From: Nitrosomonas sp.
GTDB taxonomy: Bacteria; Pseudomonadota; Gammaproteobacteria; Burkholderiales; Nitrosomonadaceae
Length of the DNA: 36,627 bases
Direction: 5' to 3'
NCBI RefSeq assembly: GCF_019752415.1
Contig: NZ_JAIEME010000040.1
Span: forward strand, 1-36,627
Part shown: piece by piece, positions 28,676-36,627 of the stretch
Position numbering within the stretch: the first letter of the stretch is position 1
How the letters are laid out: every line of letters begins with the position of its first letter
The notes under the pieces: model-generated
What the model was told of the DNA's origin: nothing
Seen by the model: the letters and a program-made list of their open reading frames with translations, nothing else
Databases searched by the model: none
Translations under genes and position numbers: made by a program

Positions 28676-28724
28676 GATTGATAAAATAATAAATAATCCA
28701 GCTTAATTTATTATTTTATCAATC
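28676..28724. repeat. 19-bp perfect AT-rich palindrome downstream of micro-lipoprotein 2
   Basis: Arms 28676-28694 and 28706-28724 are perfectly complementary (GATTGATAAAATAATAAAT and its complement), with an 11-base loop. It lies 48 bases past the stop of micro-lipoprotein 2. Neither strand has the T-run of an intrinsic terminator after it. On the minus strand the following bases are A-rich. Possible roles are RNA 3'-end protection, a binding site, or a remnant of a small repeat element. Confidence 0.7.
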
Positions 28725-28772
28725 GACAAGCCAATAATCTTCTTTTAAAAAAGCTAATGGCCCTATAAAAGA

Positions 28773-28925
28773 CTATTTTGTATTATCAGCAGGTTCTGAA
28801 TCCCTTGGTGCATAAGCTGATGGGGGTGGTTTATCCATAGGGTAGCCATCAAGACTTTTCTTGCCTTCACAAGCAGTTAACGATAATACTGCAAATGCAG
28901 CGGCAAAAAGTGAAAATTTAATCAT
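28773..28925 (-). CDS. micro-lipoprotein 2 (50 aa), function unknown
   Basis: The 50-aa reading starts at an ATG at 28925, preceded by GGGAGA at normal spacing. It opens MIKFSLFAAAFAVLSLTAC, a signal peptide with lipobox LTAC at Cys19. The mature part of 32 residues is Pro-rich (GYPMDKPPPSAYAPRDSE) and ends ADNTK. The YP-containing segment loosely resembles QYPPSFMDE in micro-lipoprotein 3, hinting at a common origin. Its own promoter is visible at 28965-28993. No family is recognised. Confidence 0.78.
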   Translation of the reverse strand: MIKFSLFAAAFAVLSLTACEGKKSLDGYPMDKPPPSAYAPRDSEPADNTK

Positions 28926-28964
28926 TTAATCTCCCATGTTCTTTCTATTTAGTTAATATGCAAT

Positions 28965-28993
28965 AGCATAATTGAAGCCATTCAATTATACAA
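28965..28993 (-). promoter_or_regulatory. candidate sigma-70 promoter of micro-lipoprotein 2
   Basis: On the minus strand TTGTAT (28993-28988) and TATGCT (28970-28965) are exactly 17 bases apart and end 39 bases before the start codon. The remainder of 28926-29221 holds only the long terminator palindrome. Confidence 0.5.
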
Positions 28994-29126
28994 TTTTGTA
29001 CCTATTTAAACTACCACAAAACTTAAAAGACTTTATGCCGAACTTGTTAATCCGCTGATACCATTCGGAAAATATTTATCAAGATAATCGATAGCTTATT
29101 ATGAACACCACGTTAATATTATTAAA

Positions 29127-29184
29127 CTAATTTCATAAAAAAGAAACCGCCCCTTACAAAGCGGTTTCTTTTTTATGAAATTAG
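29127..29184. terminator. 24-bp perfect palindrome with bidirectional terminator core
   Basis: Arms 29127-29150 and 29161-29184 are perfectly complementary over 24 bases around a 10-base loop. The inner eight pairs (GAAACCGC with GCGGTTTC) are the GC-rich core, followed by six Ts on both strands. It lies 37 bases past the stop of micro-lipoprotein 3, so it should end that transcript. The stem continues far beyond the T-run (CTAATTTCAT outer arm), which is longer than a terminator needs. Confidence 0.88.
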
Positions 29185-29221
29185 AAAAACTCTTAAACTT
29201 TAAGATTCGACCGATACCTCA

Positions 29222-29341
29222 TTACTTAGGTGTGCCCTCACGTTCATCCATAAAGCTTGGAGGGTATTGACCTGGTTTTGGCTCACCACATCCGACTAGA
29301 AATGAAGCTAAAAGAACAGCAATTAATAGAGAGTATTTCAT
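29222..29341 (-). CDS. micro-lipoprotein 3 (39 aa), function unknown
   Basis: The 39-aa reading starts at an ATG at 29341 with AGGAGA upstream. It opens MKYSLLIAVLLASFLVGC, a signal peptide with lipobox LVGC at Cys18, leaving a mature lipopeptide of only 22 residues (GEPKPGQYPPSFMDEREG...) rich in Pro, Glu and Asp. Its MKYSLL opening is close to MKYTLL of micro-lipoprotein 1. I found no convincing promoter in the 165 bases upstream, so read-through from the msrB-msrA-roxA cluster is possible. No family is recognised. Confidence 0.75.
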   Translation of the reverse strand: MKYSLLIAVLLASFLVGCGEPKPGQYPPSFMDEREGTPK

Positions 29342-29506
29342 ATTCTAGATCTCCTATAATCAAAAATAAATTTGACGAAAATTAAATTATGTAAAACAAC
29401 TCATCGGACATTAAAATCAGAAAGACCATAACCTTAAAACCAGAATAAAATAATACTGTCCAGAAAAATTCAAGTAAATCTCTAAGATGTCAGACTATTG
29501 AGAGTT

Positions 29507-30631
29507 TCATATTGCCTGATTCTTACTTACGATATAACCACTAACATACCACTGATACAGGATTTTCTCTGTCTCCTCGTCGATATGAGGAGATGGAAAG
29601 AATTTCTGATTGTCAGCCAATTCAAGCAACATTTTGAATGTATTGCTACTCACTCTACAAACTTCACCATTGATAAAGAACTTATTATGGCTACTTAACA
29701 TTCTACTTTTTAAGCCAAGCTGAACTCCATTTTTCCTAATCTGTTGCAGAAATACAAATGGCGCCAGAGGTTCCATCGGCTGCTCAAAGAAAACATGTGA
29801 CTTAGGTTCCGAAAGATAAATACCCAGAAAATTTTCAATATCATCGCGACTCCAGCTAATTTTCTTCAATATCGAATGTACCTGGGCTTGCATTGCTTCA
29901 CTGATCTTTGATGGATGAGATTGCAATCGCAATCCTGGATCAGAATACCGGCCTTCCGTTTCTACCTTGTCTTGTAGATAAACAAGAAATTGTGTCATCA
30001 CCTCATCATGACTGAGAGCACGGAAGCCAATGGAATATGTCATACAATCATCTTCAGCAATCCCGTTATGCGCGTATTTAGGCGGCAAGTAAAGCATATC
30101 ACCCGGTTTAAGAATCCACTCTTGTTCCGGCAGGAAATTTTTCAGTATTCTAAGCGGAGCGTCAGCTATGAATCGATCATCCTGCTGCGCCGATATCTGC
30201 CAACGTCGAGATCCCATTCCTTGCAATAAGAATACATCGTAGGAATCAAAATGTGGCCCGATCCCACCACCCTTGGGTGCATAGCTCACCATTAGGTCAT
30301 CCAAGCGGGCATGCGGAATAAAGCGGAATTTCGACAATAAGTCACGCGCTGAAGGCAGAAAATGATTCACATCTTGCACTAGTAGTGCCCATTGCTTTTT
30401 AGGCAACTTTGCAAAATCATTGCTGTTGAGTGGACCATGCTTAAGATGCCACTTACTATTTCTCTGGATTACAAGGCGGGATTGCGCATCTTCATGACAC
30501 GCCAGTTCCGTCAGTTCATCGCGCGTTAATAATCCGCCAAAACCAGGCAATGCATTCCTTACCAGCAAAGGCCGCTGTTGCCAATAATCACGTAAAAAGT
30601 CTTTAGGCGTAATTCCTCCCAAAGAAATCAT
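29507..30631 (-). CDS. roxA: RoxA/YcfD-type cupin (JmjC) ribosomal protein L16 arginine hydroxylase
   Basis: This is an Fe(II)/2-oxoglutarate oxygenase of the YcfD family, which in E. coli hydroxylates an arginine of ribosomal protein L16 (uL16). The metal triad is present: His127 and Asp129 in GPHFDSYDVF and His188 in KYAHNG, close to the E. coli numbering. Other family features are the N-terminal FLRDYWQQRPLLVRNA, the strand PGDMLYLPP and a C-terminal dimerisation and winged-helix region. At 374 aa it is full length. The start at 30631 lacks a good Shine-Dalgarno. The msrA stop is 10 bases upstream, so it is probably translated from the msrB-msrA transcript. Confidence 0.9.
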   Translation of the reverse strand: MISLGGITPKDFLRDYWQQRPLLVRNALPGFGGLLTRDELTELACHEDAQSRLVIQRNSKWHLKHGPLNSNDFAKLPKKQWALLVQDVNHFLPSARDLLSKFRFIPHARLDDLMVSYAPKGGGIGPHFDSYDVFLLQGMGSRRWQISAQQDDRFIADAPLRILKNFLPEQEWILKPGDMLYLPPKYAHNGIAEDDCMTYSIGFRALSHDEVMTQFLVYLQDKVETEGRYSDPGLRLQSHPSKISEAMQAQVHSILKKISWSRDDIENFLGIYLSEPKSHVFFEQPMEPLAPFVFLQQIRKNGVQLGLKSRMLSSHNKFFINGEVCRVSSNTFKMLLELADNQKFFPSPHIDEETEKILYQWYVSGYIVSKNQAI

Positions 30632-30641
30632 CTTTATTCTA

Positions 30642-31295
30642 TTAATGTTTAATTCCCCACAATTCTTCTAACCGTTTATCCCGTCCGCAATTGTTCCGAT
30701 AATATGTATACCGCAGTGGGTTCTTAATGTAATAATCTTGATGATATTCTTCTGCGCGGTAAAATTCCGTCGCAGGTAAAATCTCCGTAACAATCGGTCG
30801 ATTAAATCGCCGGGAAGCTGCCAGTTCCTTCTTTGAGGTTTCTGCCAGCTCTTTTTGATCAGAATTTCGGTAAAAAATCACACTGCGATACTGTGGCCCG
30901 ACATCGCAAAACTGTTTGTTGATGGTCAACGGATCTATCGTTATCCAATAGGCGGCTAGTAATTGGGAAAAACTAGTTTTTGTATTATCAAAATGAATTT
31001 TCACAGCTTCAACATGCCCGGTTTTGCCAGCAACCACCTGACCATAGGTTGGATTCTCCACGGTACCACCAATATAACCTGATGTAGTCGAAACAACACC
31101 TTGGATTTTATCAAAATCAGATTCCGTACACCAAAAACAACCGCCAGCAAAGATTGCTGTCTCTAAATTTTCCTCCGGTATTAGCGAAATCGTTGCCTCT
31201 GCTATTGGTCCATCCATTTGTCGGCAAGCATTCAATATCACTACAAACAGCAATAACACAATCATAAAATTCTGTTGATGAATCCATTTCAACAT
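30642..31295 (-). CDS. msrA: peptide methionine sulfoxide reductase MsrA, predicted lipoprotein
   Basis: MsrA reduces the S form of methionine sulfoxide in proteins. I prefer the ATG at 31295 (217 aa): AGAGG lies 9 bases upstream and the start falls just after the msrB stop. An upstream in-frame ATG at 31340 would overlap msrB. The N-terminus has a hydrophobic stretch (FMIVLLLFVVILNAC) with a lipobox ending at Cys24, so the enzyme should be lipidated and exported. The catalytic motif is GGCFWCTE with Cys53, where the common form is GCFWG. GYIGG, VYGQVVAGKTGHVEAV-type and QYRSVIFY stretches follow. It pairs with exported MsrB. Confidence 0.92.
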   Translation of the reverse strand: MLKWIHQQNFMIVLLLFVVILNACRQMDGPIAEATISLIPEENLETAIFAGGCFWCTESDFDKIQGVVSTTSGYIGGTVENPTYGQVVAGKTGHVEAVKIHFDNTKTSFSQLLAAYWITIDPLTINKQFCDVGPQYRSVIFYRNSDQKELAETSKKELAASRRFNRPIVTEILPATEFYRAEEYHQDYYIKNPLRYTYYRNNCGRDKRLEELWGIKH

Positions 31296-31299
31296 AGAC

Positions 31300-31821
31300 T
31301 TAGCCTCTGAGTGCCGGTAGTTGGTCTGTTTTTGGTACAAATTTTAACGCCAGTCCATTATTGCACCAACGCTCGCCTCTGGGTGGCGGACCATCCTTAA
31401 AAACGTGCCCCTGATGCCCCCCGCATCGTGCGCAGTGATACTCAGTTCGCAAAAAAATTAGTTGAAAATCGGGCTTAGTACCAATGCTTCCCGGAATAGG
31501 TTGGGTAAAGCTCGGCCATCCGCTTCCACTTTCATATTTATACTGACTTTCAAATAATGGCAAATAACAGGCAGCACAAATAAAAATTCCTTCCCGATGC
31601 TCATAATTTAATTCGCTACTACCGGGTTCTTCGGTATTTTCTTCAAATAAAACACGATAAGCTTCTGCTGAAACCAGTCCGCGCCATGCTTTATGTGGTT
31701 TGTTGAGTGGTTCGATCACAGTCTGATTGATAAGATTTGCAACTGCTTGTGTTGATAATAATAAAAAAAGGGGCAATACAGTTATTCCACTGCATCCTTG
31801 GAGAAAGGTGCGTCGTTTCAT
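31300..31821 (-). CDS. msrB: peptide methionine sulfoxide reductase MsrB, exported
   Basis: MsrB reduces the R form of methionine sulfoxide. The N-terminus has a twin-arginine-like signal (KRRTFLQG, then a hydrophobic run to about residue 28, AVA-N), implying export, possibly folded through Tat. Zinc-binding pairs are Cys82/Cys85 (CAAC) and Cys130/Cys133 (CARC). The substrate loop SGSGWPSF and the catalytic Cys153 in GERWCNNGLAL are intact. At 173 aa it is a normal MsrB plus signal. It is the first gene of a minus-strand cluster, with msrA starting 5 bases past its stop. Confidence 0.94.
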   Translation of the reverse strand: MKRRTFLQGCSGITVLPLFLLLSTQAVANLINQTVIEPLNKPHKAWRGLVSAEAYRVLFEENTEEPGSSELNYEHREGIFICAACYLPLFESQYKYESGSGWPSFTQPIPGSIGTKPDFQLIFLRTEYHCARCGGHQGHVFKDGPPPRGERWCNNGLALKFVPKTDQLPALRG

Positions 31822-31939
31822 AAAAACTCCTTCATATGATTCATGCGGTCAAATAACCTCATTGCATAAAAAACTCAAACAAGCTGATCAAACAAGCTTC
31901 GTCCAACATTTAAGATGCTCACCAAAAATTGACATCATT

Positions 31940-31968
31940 TTGATTAACTCCACCATGCAGAATTATCT
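31940..31968 (+). promoter_or_regulatory. candidate sigma-70 promoter of accA
   Basis: TTGATT (31940-31945) and TTATCT (31963-31968) are 17 bases apart and lie 45 bases before the accA start, in the divergent region between msrB and accA. Both hexamers are imperfect. Confidence 0.4.
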
Positions 31969-32013
31969 TTAAATCCTGTATCATCTCAGTTTTAAGATTA
32001 TATCTTAGTCCAC

Positions 32014-32982
32014 ATGAAAATCACTTTTCTGGAATTTGAGCAAAATATTGCGGAATTTGAATCAAAAATAGAAGAATTACGCTTTGCCCAAGACGATTCC
32101 GCGTTGGATATCTCGGCTGAAATTGTGCGTTTACAGGCAAAAAGTCAATCTCTCACGAAAAATGTTTATGCAAAACTGACACCCTGGCAAATTTCACAAG
32201 TTGCCCGGCATCCGCAACGCCCCTATACGCTGGATTACATTGAATATTTATTTGCAGATTTTGAAGAATTGCATGGTGACCGGAATTTTTCCGATGACCA
32301 CGCAATTGTCGGCGGTATAGCACGATTTAACGGCCAGACCATTATGGTGATCGGCCATCAGAAAGGACGTGATACTCGGGAAAAGATTTATCGTAATTTT
32401 GGGATGCCCAAACCGGAAGGTTATCGTAAAGCACTGCGCCTGATGCGCTTGGCCGAGAAGTTCTCTATTCCACTCGTTACTTTTATCGATACGCCAGGTG
32501 CATATCCCGGTATTGATGCGGAAGAGCGCGGGCAATCAGAAGCCATCGGTAAGAATCTTTATGTTTTGGCGGAATTAAGAGTTCCCGTAATCTGCGTAAT
32601 TATTGGAGAAGGCGGCTCTGGTGGTGCCTTAGCAGTCGCTGTCGGGGATGTCATCCATATGTTGCAATATGCCACCTACTCCGTGATATCACCGGAGGGT
32701 TGCGCATCTATCCTATGGAAAAGTGCAGACAAAGCACCTGAGGCAGCGGAAATCATGGGAATTACTGCTGACCGATTGAAAACAATGAATTTAATTGACA
32801 GTATCATTACTGAACCAATCGGTGGCGCACATCGTGATTACCCAGCAATCATGCAATCGGTAAAGAATGTTTTACAGGAATCACTCCGCAAGCTTCAGGA
32901 TCATTCTATCGAATCACTTCTGGAAAAACGTCTAGATCGGCTTATGACATATGGCTCATTTAAGGAAGTCAAAGTCGAATAG
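32014..32982 (+). CDS. accA: acetyl-CoA carboxylase carboxyltransferase subunit alpha
   Basis: AccA forms with AccD the carboxyltransferase that makes malonyl-CoA for fatty acid synthesis. The 322-aa protein starts with the typical helical region ([18 protein letters not shown]). The crotonase-like carboxyltransferase fold follows, with [18 protein letters not shown], the [17 protein letters not shown] stretch, DTPGAYPG, and the oxyanion-type glycine loop [10 protein letters not shown], then [14 protein letters not shown]. There is no clear Shine-Dalgarno before the ATG. tilS follows with an apparent overlap. The accA-tilS order is common in Betaproteobacteria. Confidence 0.97.
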   Translation: MKITFLEFEQNIAEFESKIEELRFAQDDSALDISAEIVRLQAKSQSLTKNVYAKLTPWQISQVARHPQRPYTLDYIEYLFADFEELHGDRNFSDDHAIVGGIARFNGQTIMVIGHQKGRDTREKIYRNFGMPKPEGYRKALRLMRLAEKFSIPLVTFIDTPGAYPGIDAEERGQSEAIGKNLYVLAELRVPVICVIIGEGGSGGALAVAVGDVIHMLQYATYSVISPEGCASILWKSADKAPEAAEIMGITADRLKTMNLIDSIITEPIGGAHRDYPAIMQSVKNVLQESLRKLQDHSIESLLEKRLDRLMTYGSFKEVKVE

Positions 32983-34303
32983 CCTTATATGTGATACGAA
33001 AGAAGTATTACTTGCACATATTAAACAGGGCGATCACTTAACTATTGCCTTGAGTGGGGGTATAGATTCCGTTGTATTACTGCACGTACTGGCTACGTTA
33101 TCCAAACAATTGCAATTTACACTTTCTGCTGTGCATGTTAATCATGGTATCAGCAGTAACGCAACACTCTGGAGCAGGTTTTGTTGCAATCTCTGCCACA
33201 GCTACGGCATTTCTATCTATGTCGCCTATCTACAGATCAAAAAAGAAGCTGGTACCAGTCTTGAGGCTATCGCCCGGGAAGAGCGTTATCGCATATTCAG
33301 TCATATACAAGCAGATTATGTGGTATTGGCGCAGCACCTGGATGATCAAGCCGAAACTCTATTGTTACAATTATTTCGTGGTGCAGGCGTAAAAGGATTG
33401 AGTGCGATGCCAATTGTCAGAAAACAAGTTTCTGATGCAGCTCCGCAAATATTCCGGCCACTGTTAGAAGTTTCTCGTAGCCGAATTGAAGCCTATGCAC
33501 GGCAACACAAATTAAATTGGATCGTCGACGAAAGTAATGACAGCATCACTTTCAATAGAAATTTCTTGCGTCATGAGATTCTACCCATATTAAAAATACG
33601 ATACCCCAATTATCCAAAAACGCTGTTACGTACGAGTCGCCACTTGTTTGAAGCATCATTTCTATTAGATGAATTAGCTGAAATCGATAATGCATATTGT
33701 CGTGCTTTGGGAAAACTTCAAGTTGAAAATCTACGCAAGCTGAGCTTCCCTCGCGCCAAAAATCTTCTACGCTACACATTGCTAAATTACGGTGTAACCC
33801 TTCCCAGCACAGCCAAAATAGAAAATATTCTGAATCAGCTTTTATCGATAGGCATGGACAATCAATTCCATATCAATTTTGGTGATACTGAAATGCGTTG
33901 TTATAAAGGTATCATTTATATGTTACCCGGGAAAACACCTTTCCAAGAACCCAAGCAATACATATGGCGAGGGGAAGCCTACTTAGCACTCCCTCATTTA
34001 CGCGGCAGTATCCGATTTACTCAAGTAAGAAATCAAGGTATTAGCCAGCAAAAATTATTAAATGAACCAATCACTGTGCGTTCGCGTAGTGGCGGAGAAC
34101 GTTTTACACCGGCTTGCAATCGCCCACGCAAAAGATTGAAAAATCTATTGCAGGAAACAGCTATCCCACCGTGGGAACGTATCTCCATACCCTTATTGTT
34201 TTGTGGTGAGAAGCTAATATGGGTGCCGGGAATCGGCATCGACTGTGAATTTCAAGTACATTCTGATGAAATAGGAATTTTACCCAGCTGGGATCCCGAG
34301 TAA
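32951..34303 (+). CDS. tilS: tRNA(Ile)-lysidine synthetase
   Basis: TilS attaches lysine to C34 of the AUA-decoding tRNA-Ile, changing its specificity from methionine to isoleucine. The PP-loop ATP site SGGIDS is at residues 35-40 from the first ATG. The HVNHGIS motif, a [25 protein letters not shown] stretch and [11 protein letters not shown] confirm the family. The C-terminal TilS domain has the RSRSGGERF motif. The only in-frame ATG (32951) lies inside accA, giving a 32-base overlap without a Shine-Dalgarno, so translation is probably coupled. A rare start codon further in cannot be excluded. Confidence 0.94.
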   Translation: MAHLRKSKSNSLICDTKEVLLAHIKQGDHLTIALSGGIDSVVLLHVLATLSKQLQFTLSAVHVNHGISSNATLWSRFCCNLCHSYGISIYVAYLQIKKEAGTSLEAIAREERYRIFSHIQADYVVLAQHLDDQAETLLLQLFRGAGVKGLSAMPIVRKQVSDAAPQIFRPLLEVSRSRIEAYARQHKLNWIVDESNDSITFNRNFLRHEILPILKIRYPNYPKTLLRTSRHLFEASFLLDELAEIDNAYCRALGKLQVENLRKLSFPRAKNLLRYTLLNYGVTLPSTAKIENILNQLLSIGMDNQFHINFGDTEMRCYKGIIYMLPGKTPFQEPKQYIWRGEAYLALPHLRGSIRFTQVRNQGISQQKLLNEPITVRSRSGGERFTPACNRPRKRLKNLLQETAIPPWERISIPLLFCGEKLIWVPGIGIDCEFQVHSDEIGILPSWDPE

Positions 34304-34376
34304 ATAATAAAAATTAAGCTATGCTTGGCATTTATAGAAATATCACCACAATCGATCTATTCTTTAGGAAAACAGC

Positions 34377-35435
34377 ATGATTCTAGTCACAGGGGGTGCA
34401 GGATTTATTGGAAGTAATTTTGTTCTGGATTGGTTAGCACAATCCGATGAAAAAATTATAAATCTTGATAAATTAACTTACGCCGGTAATTTACAAAATT
34501 TGTCCTCATTATCTAAAGATACGCGGCATATCTTTGTACAAGGAGATATTGGAAATACCCAGCTGGTTTCACAAATCCTGGCTCAGTACCAACCCCGAGC
34601 AATTATTAACTTGGCTGCTGAAAGTCATGTTGATCGCTCGATCCACGGCCCAGAAGATTTTATTCAAACCAATATTCTGGGCACATTTCACTTATTGGAA
34701 GCAGTACGCGCTTATTGGAATGAGCTTGAATCCACTACTAAACAAAATTTCCGCTTTCTCCATGTTTCCACCGATGAAGTGTATGGTTCATTGACTCGAA
34801 ACGAACCCGCTTTTACCGAAGAGCATCGTTATGAACCCAACAGCCCCTACTCAGCAAGCAAGGCTTCCAGTGATCACTTAGTTCGTGCCTATCATCACAC
34901 GTACGGCTTACCCATACTAACCACAAACTGTTCGAATAATTATGGCCCCTTCCAGTTCCCAGAAAAATTAATCCCCTTAATGATTGCTAATGCTTTGGCA
35001 AGGAAATCTTTACCCGTATATGGGGATGGTCAGCAAATTCGCGACTGGTTATTTGTTACTGATCACTGCTCCGCAATTCGCCGTGTACTAGAAGCCGGTA
35101 TTGTAGGAGAAACTTATAATATTGGCGGTTGGAATGAAAAACCAAATATCGAGATTGTTCAAACAATTTGTACTTTATTAGAAGACTCGTTTCCTGGCTC
35201 GGTTTTTCACAAGTTGATTACTTTTGTCAAGGATCGACCAGGGCACGATCGTCGCTACGCAATTAATGCAATGAAAATTGAACGTGAATTAAACTGGAAA
35301 CCAGCAGAAACGTTTGAGACGGGAATACGTAAAACTATTCAGTGGTATCTGAATAATCAGCAATGGATATCTGATATTCAAAACGGTACGTACCGCGAGT
35401 GGATAGAAAGAAACTATCTCGGGTTACTGAAATGA
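34377..35435 (+). CDS. rfbB: dTDP-glucose 4,6-dehydratase
   Basis: RfbB (RmlB) converts dTDP-glucose to dTDP-4-keto-6-deoxyglucose, the second step of dTDP-rhamnose synthesis. It is an extended short-chain dehydrogenase with the NAD loop GGAGFIGSN (residues 6-14), the active-site STDEVYG, and the Tyr158/Lys162 pair in PYSASKAS. The 352-aa length is normal. AGGA lies 8 bases before the ATG. The stop overlaps the next start as ATGA, so the two genes are translationally coupled. The upstream 73-base gap shows no clear promoter or terminator. Confidence 0.96.
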   Translation: MILVTGGAGFIGSNFVLDWLAQSDEKIINLDKLTYAGNLQNLSSLSKDTRHIFVQGDIGNTQLVSQILAQYQPRAIINLAAESHVDRSIHGPEDFIQTNILGTFHLLEAVRAYWNELESTTKQNFRFLHVSTDEVYGSLTRNEPAFTEEHRYEPNSPYSASKASSDHLVRAYHHTYGLPILTTNCSNNYGPFQFPEKLIPLMIANALARKSLPVYGDGQQIRDWLFVTDHCSAIRRVLEAGIVGETYNIGGWNEKPNIEIVQTICTLLEDSFPGSVFHKLITFVKDRPGHDRRYAINAMKIERELNWKPAETFETGIRKTIQWYLNNQQWISDIQNGTYREWIERNYLGLLK

Positions 35436-36346
35436 AAATATTACTATTCGGCGGAAAAGGTCAAGTGGGATGGGAACTGCAGCGCAGTTTGATTCCCTTA
35501 GGCGAATTAGTCGCTTTAAATTCGACAAGTGAAAATTTTTGCGGCGATCTAACTAATCTTGCAGGCGTCAAACGAACCGTACGGAAAATTTCGCCAGATA
35601 TCATTGTTAATGCAGCAGCCTATACAGCGGTCGATAAAGCTGAAAAGGAACCAGAGTTAGCTCAAATTCTTAATGCAGAGGCACCTGGCGTACTGGCACA
35701 AGAAGCCAGGCAACTGAATGCTCGATTAATTCACTATTCCACGGATTATGTTTTTAACGGCGCTGGTGACCAACCATATCTTGAAACCGATCCTACGGAT
35801 CCTCTCAATGTTTATGGTAAAACTAAGTTGGAAGGTGAAACAAATATTCGGTCATCTGGTTGTGCACATTTAATATTTCGTACCAGTTGGGTTTATGCTT
35901 CCTATGGAAATAATTTCATTAAAACAATTCTCCGCTTAGCGCGGCAACGAGATAAATTAACGATAGTCAATGATCAAGTTGGGTCACCTACAGGAGCAGA
36001 ATTAATTGCTGATGTCACTGCTTACGCAATACTTACATTAAAACACAATCCTGAGGTATCCGGTTTATATCACTTAGTTGCAAGCGGGTGTACATCTTGG
36101 TTCGATTTTGCCAAATTCATTTTAAAGCATGCTGAGCAAGCAAACATTCCACTCAAAGTTCCATCTACTGCACTGCAACCGCTAAAGAGTGATGACTATC
36201 CATTGCCTGCAGAACGCCCACTTAACTCGCGTTTAAATACTCGTAAGCTAGAAAATACCTTTGATCTAATTCTTCCTGAATGGCGAATTGGAGCATCGCG
36301 TACACTCACTGAAATATTAGATAAGAAACATTTTGGAGCAATATAA
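35432..36346 (+). CDS. rfbD: dTDP-4-dehydrorhamnose reductase
   Basis: RfbD (RmlD) performs the last, NAD(P)H-dependent step to dTDP-L-rhamnose. I start it at the ATG that overlaps the rfbB stop (ATGA), giving 304 aa beginning [13 protein letters not shown] with the dinucleotide loop at once. An earlier ATG at 35399 would only add residues encoded inside rfbB. The active-site motif VYGKTK has Tyr128 and Lys132, as in the E. coli enzyme. YSTDYVFNG and FRTSWVY are also conserved. The usual partners rfbA and rfbC are not in the window, and an apparent insertion-sequence end follows about 130 bases downstream. Confidence 0.95.
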   Translation: MKILLFGGKGQVGWELQRSLIPLGELVALNSTSENFCGDLTNLAGVKRTVRKISPDIIVNAAAYTAVDKAEKEPELAQILNAEAPGVLAQEARQLNARLIHYSTDYVFNGAGDQPYLETDPTDPLNVYGKTKLEGETNIRSSGCAHLIFRTSWVYASYGNNFIKTILRLARQRDKLTIVNDQVGSPTGAELIADVTAYAILTLKHNPEVSGLYHLVASGCTSWFDFAKFILKHAEQANIPLKVPSTALQPLKSDDYPLPAERPLNSRLNTRKLENTFDLILPEWRIGASRTLTEILDKKHFGAI

Positions 36347-36480
36347 AGAAAGCCCCAAAGCACGGCCACAGGTAATCCAGAGCTAAACAATCGGCCATTA
36401 AATGCCAACAAGAATTTGATGTTAAATATATATTTACTGATTTTGGTGATCATAAGAACCGGAAATGTTAGAATATCCGA

Positions 36481-36627
36481 GACCTTTGCAAAATTCAACG
36501 AATTATCAAACTCGTTACAATTTCTGATTTTTTTGTGAGTATCGCGATATTTTTTAGTCATTTCCTTGCTGAAATCACGCGAACAATCACTTTCATTGAT
36601 CAGTATCGGCTCAGAAGGCGCATTTGT
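36481..36627. mobile_element. possible insertion-sequence terminus, cut by right edge
   Basis: The string GAGACCTTTGCAAAATTC at about 36482 resembles the terminal inverted repeat of a group of IS5-family elements. The following sequence to the window end has no gene that fits the neighbourhood, only a minus-strand reading open to the edge. The other terminus and the transposase are outside the window, so this is a pattern-based suspicion. The 134 bases between rfbD and this point hold nothing I can support. Confidence 0.4.

Noticed and set aside
29498-29698. 66-codon plus-strand reading opposite the 3' end of roxA
   Set aside because: No ribosome site or domain; roxA on the other strand explains the openness.
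31929-31934. Perfect TTGACA -35 hexamer between msrB and accA
   Set aside because: No acceptable -10 lies 16-18 bases downstream. The TTGATT/TTATCT pair fits better.
36196-36561. 121-codon minus-strand reading at the right end
   Set aside because: It overlaps the conserved 3' end of rfbD by 150 bases, crosses the suspected IS terminus and has no family features. It is most likely chance.

Overview
The window looks like a conserved chromosomal stretch of a betaproteobacterium, most likely an ammonia oxidiser of the Nitrosomonas/Nitrosospira group. That placement is an inference from protein flavour and from the gene order carA-carB-greA-(yhbY)-rlmE-ftsH-folP-glmM. No nitrification gene is present to prove it. 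No rRNA, tRNA, CRISPR array or prophage was seen.

Layout. 1-395 (minus): the start of an unknown gene at the left edge, preceded by a small membrane protein. 640-3921 (plus): a two-subunit pyruvate carboxylase. 4129-8532: carAB (carbamoyl phosphate). 8592-14511: greA, yhbY (minus, convergent with greA and divergent from rlmE), rlmE, ftsH, folP and glmM, a housekeeping block for transcription, ribosome maturation, proteolysis, folate and cell-wall precursors. 14654-15753: a Pho-box-like site and a lone phosphate-binding protein gene. 15909-18319: cysG (siroheme), convergent with nadC. 18463-19950: a membrane-anchored FMN glutamate-synthase-like protein. 20142-23240: a PAS-GGDEF-EAL cyclic-di-GMP enzyme. 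23247-25933: clpB behind a strong heat-shock (sigma-32) promoter. 26046-28089: dapA-bamC.

28090-29506 is the least ordinary part. It holds three very short lipoprotein genes (48, 50 and 39 aa, all minus), found by reading the sequence directly. They are separated by long perfect palindromes and have their own ribosome sites, with promoters visible for two of them. 29507-31821 (minus) is a repair cluster: exported MsrB, a predicted lipoprotein MsrA, and a RoxA-type ribosomal oxygenase. 32014-34303 is accA-tilS. 34377-36346 is rfbB-rfbD (dTDP-rhamnose). It is followed at about 36480 by what looks like the terminus of an insertion sequence that runs off the right edge.

Most genes are core functions with intact motifs. 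The observations most worth checking are the micro-lipoprotein array with its palindromes, the long hairpin in front of cysG, the exported MsrA/MsrB pair linked to RoxA, the Pho box and the sigma-32 promoter. I found no convincing, wholly new multi-gene system, and say so plainly.
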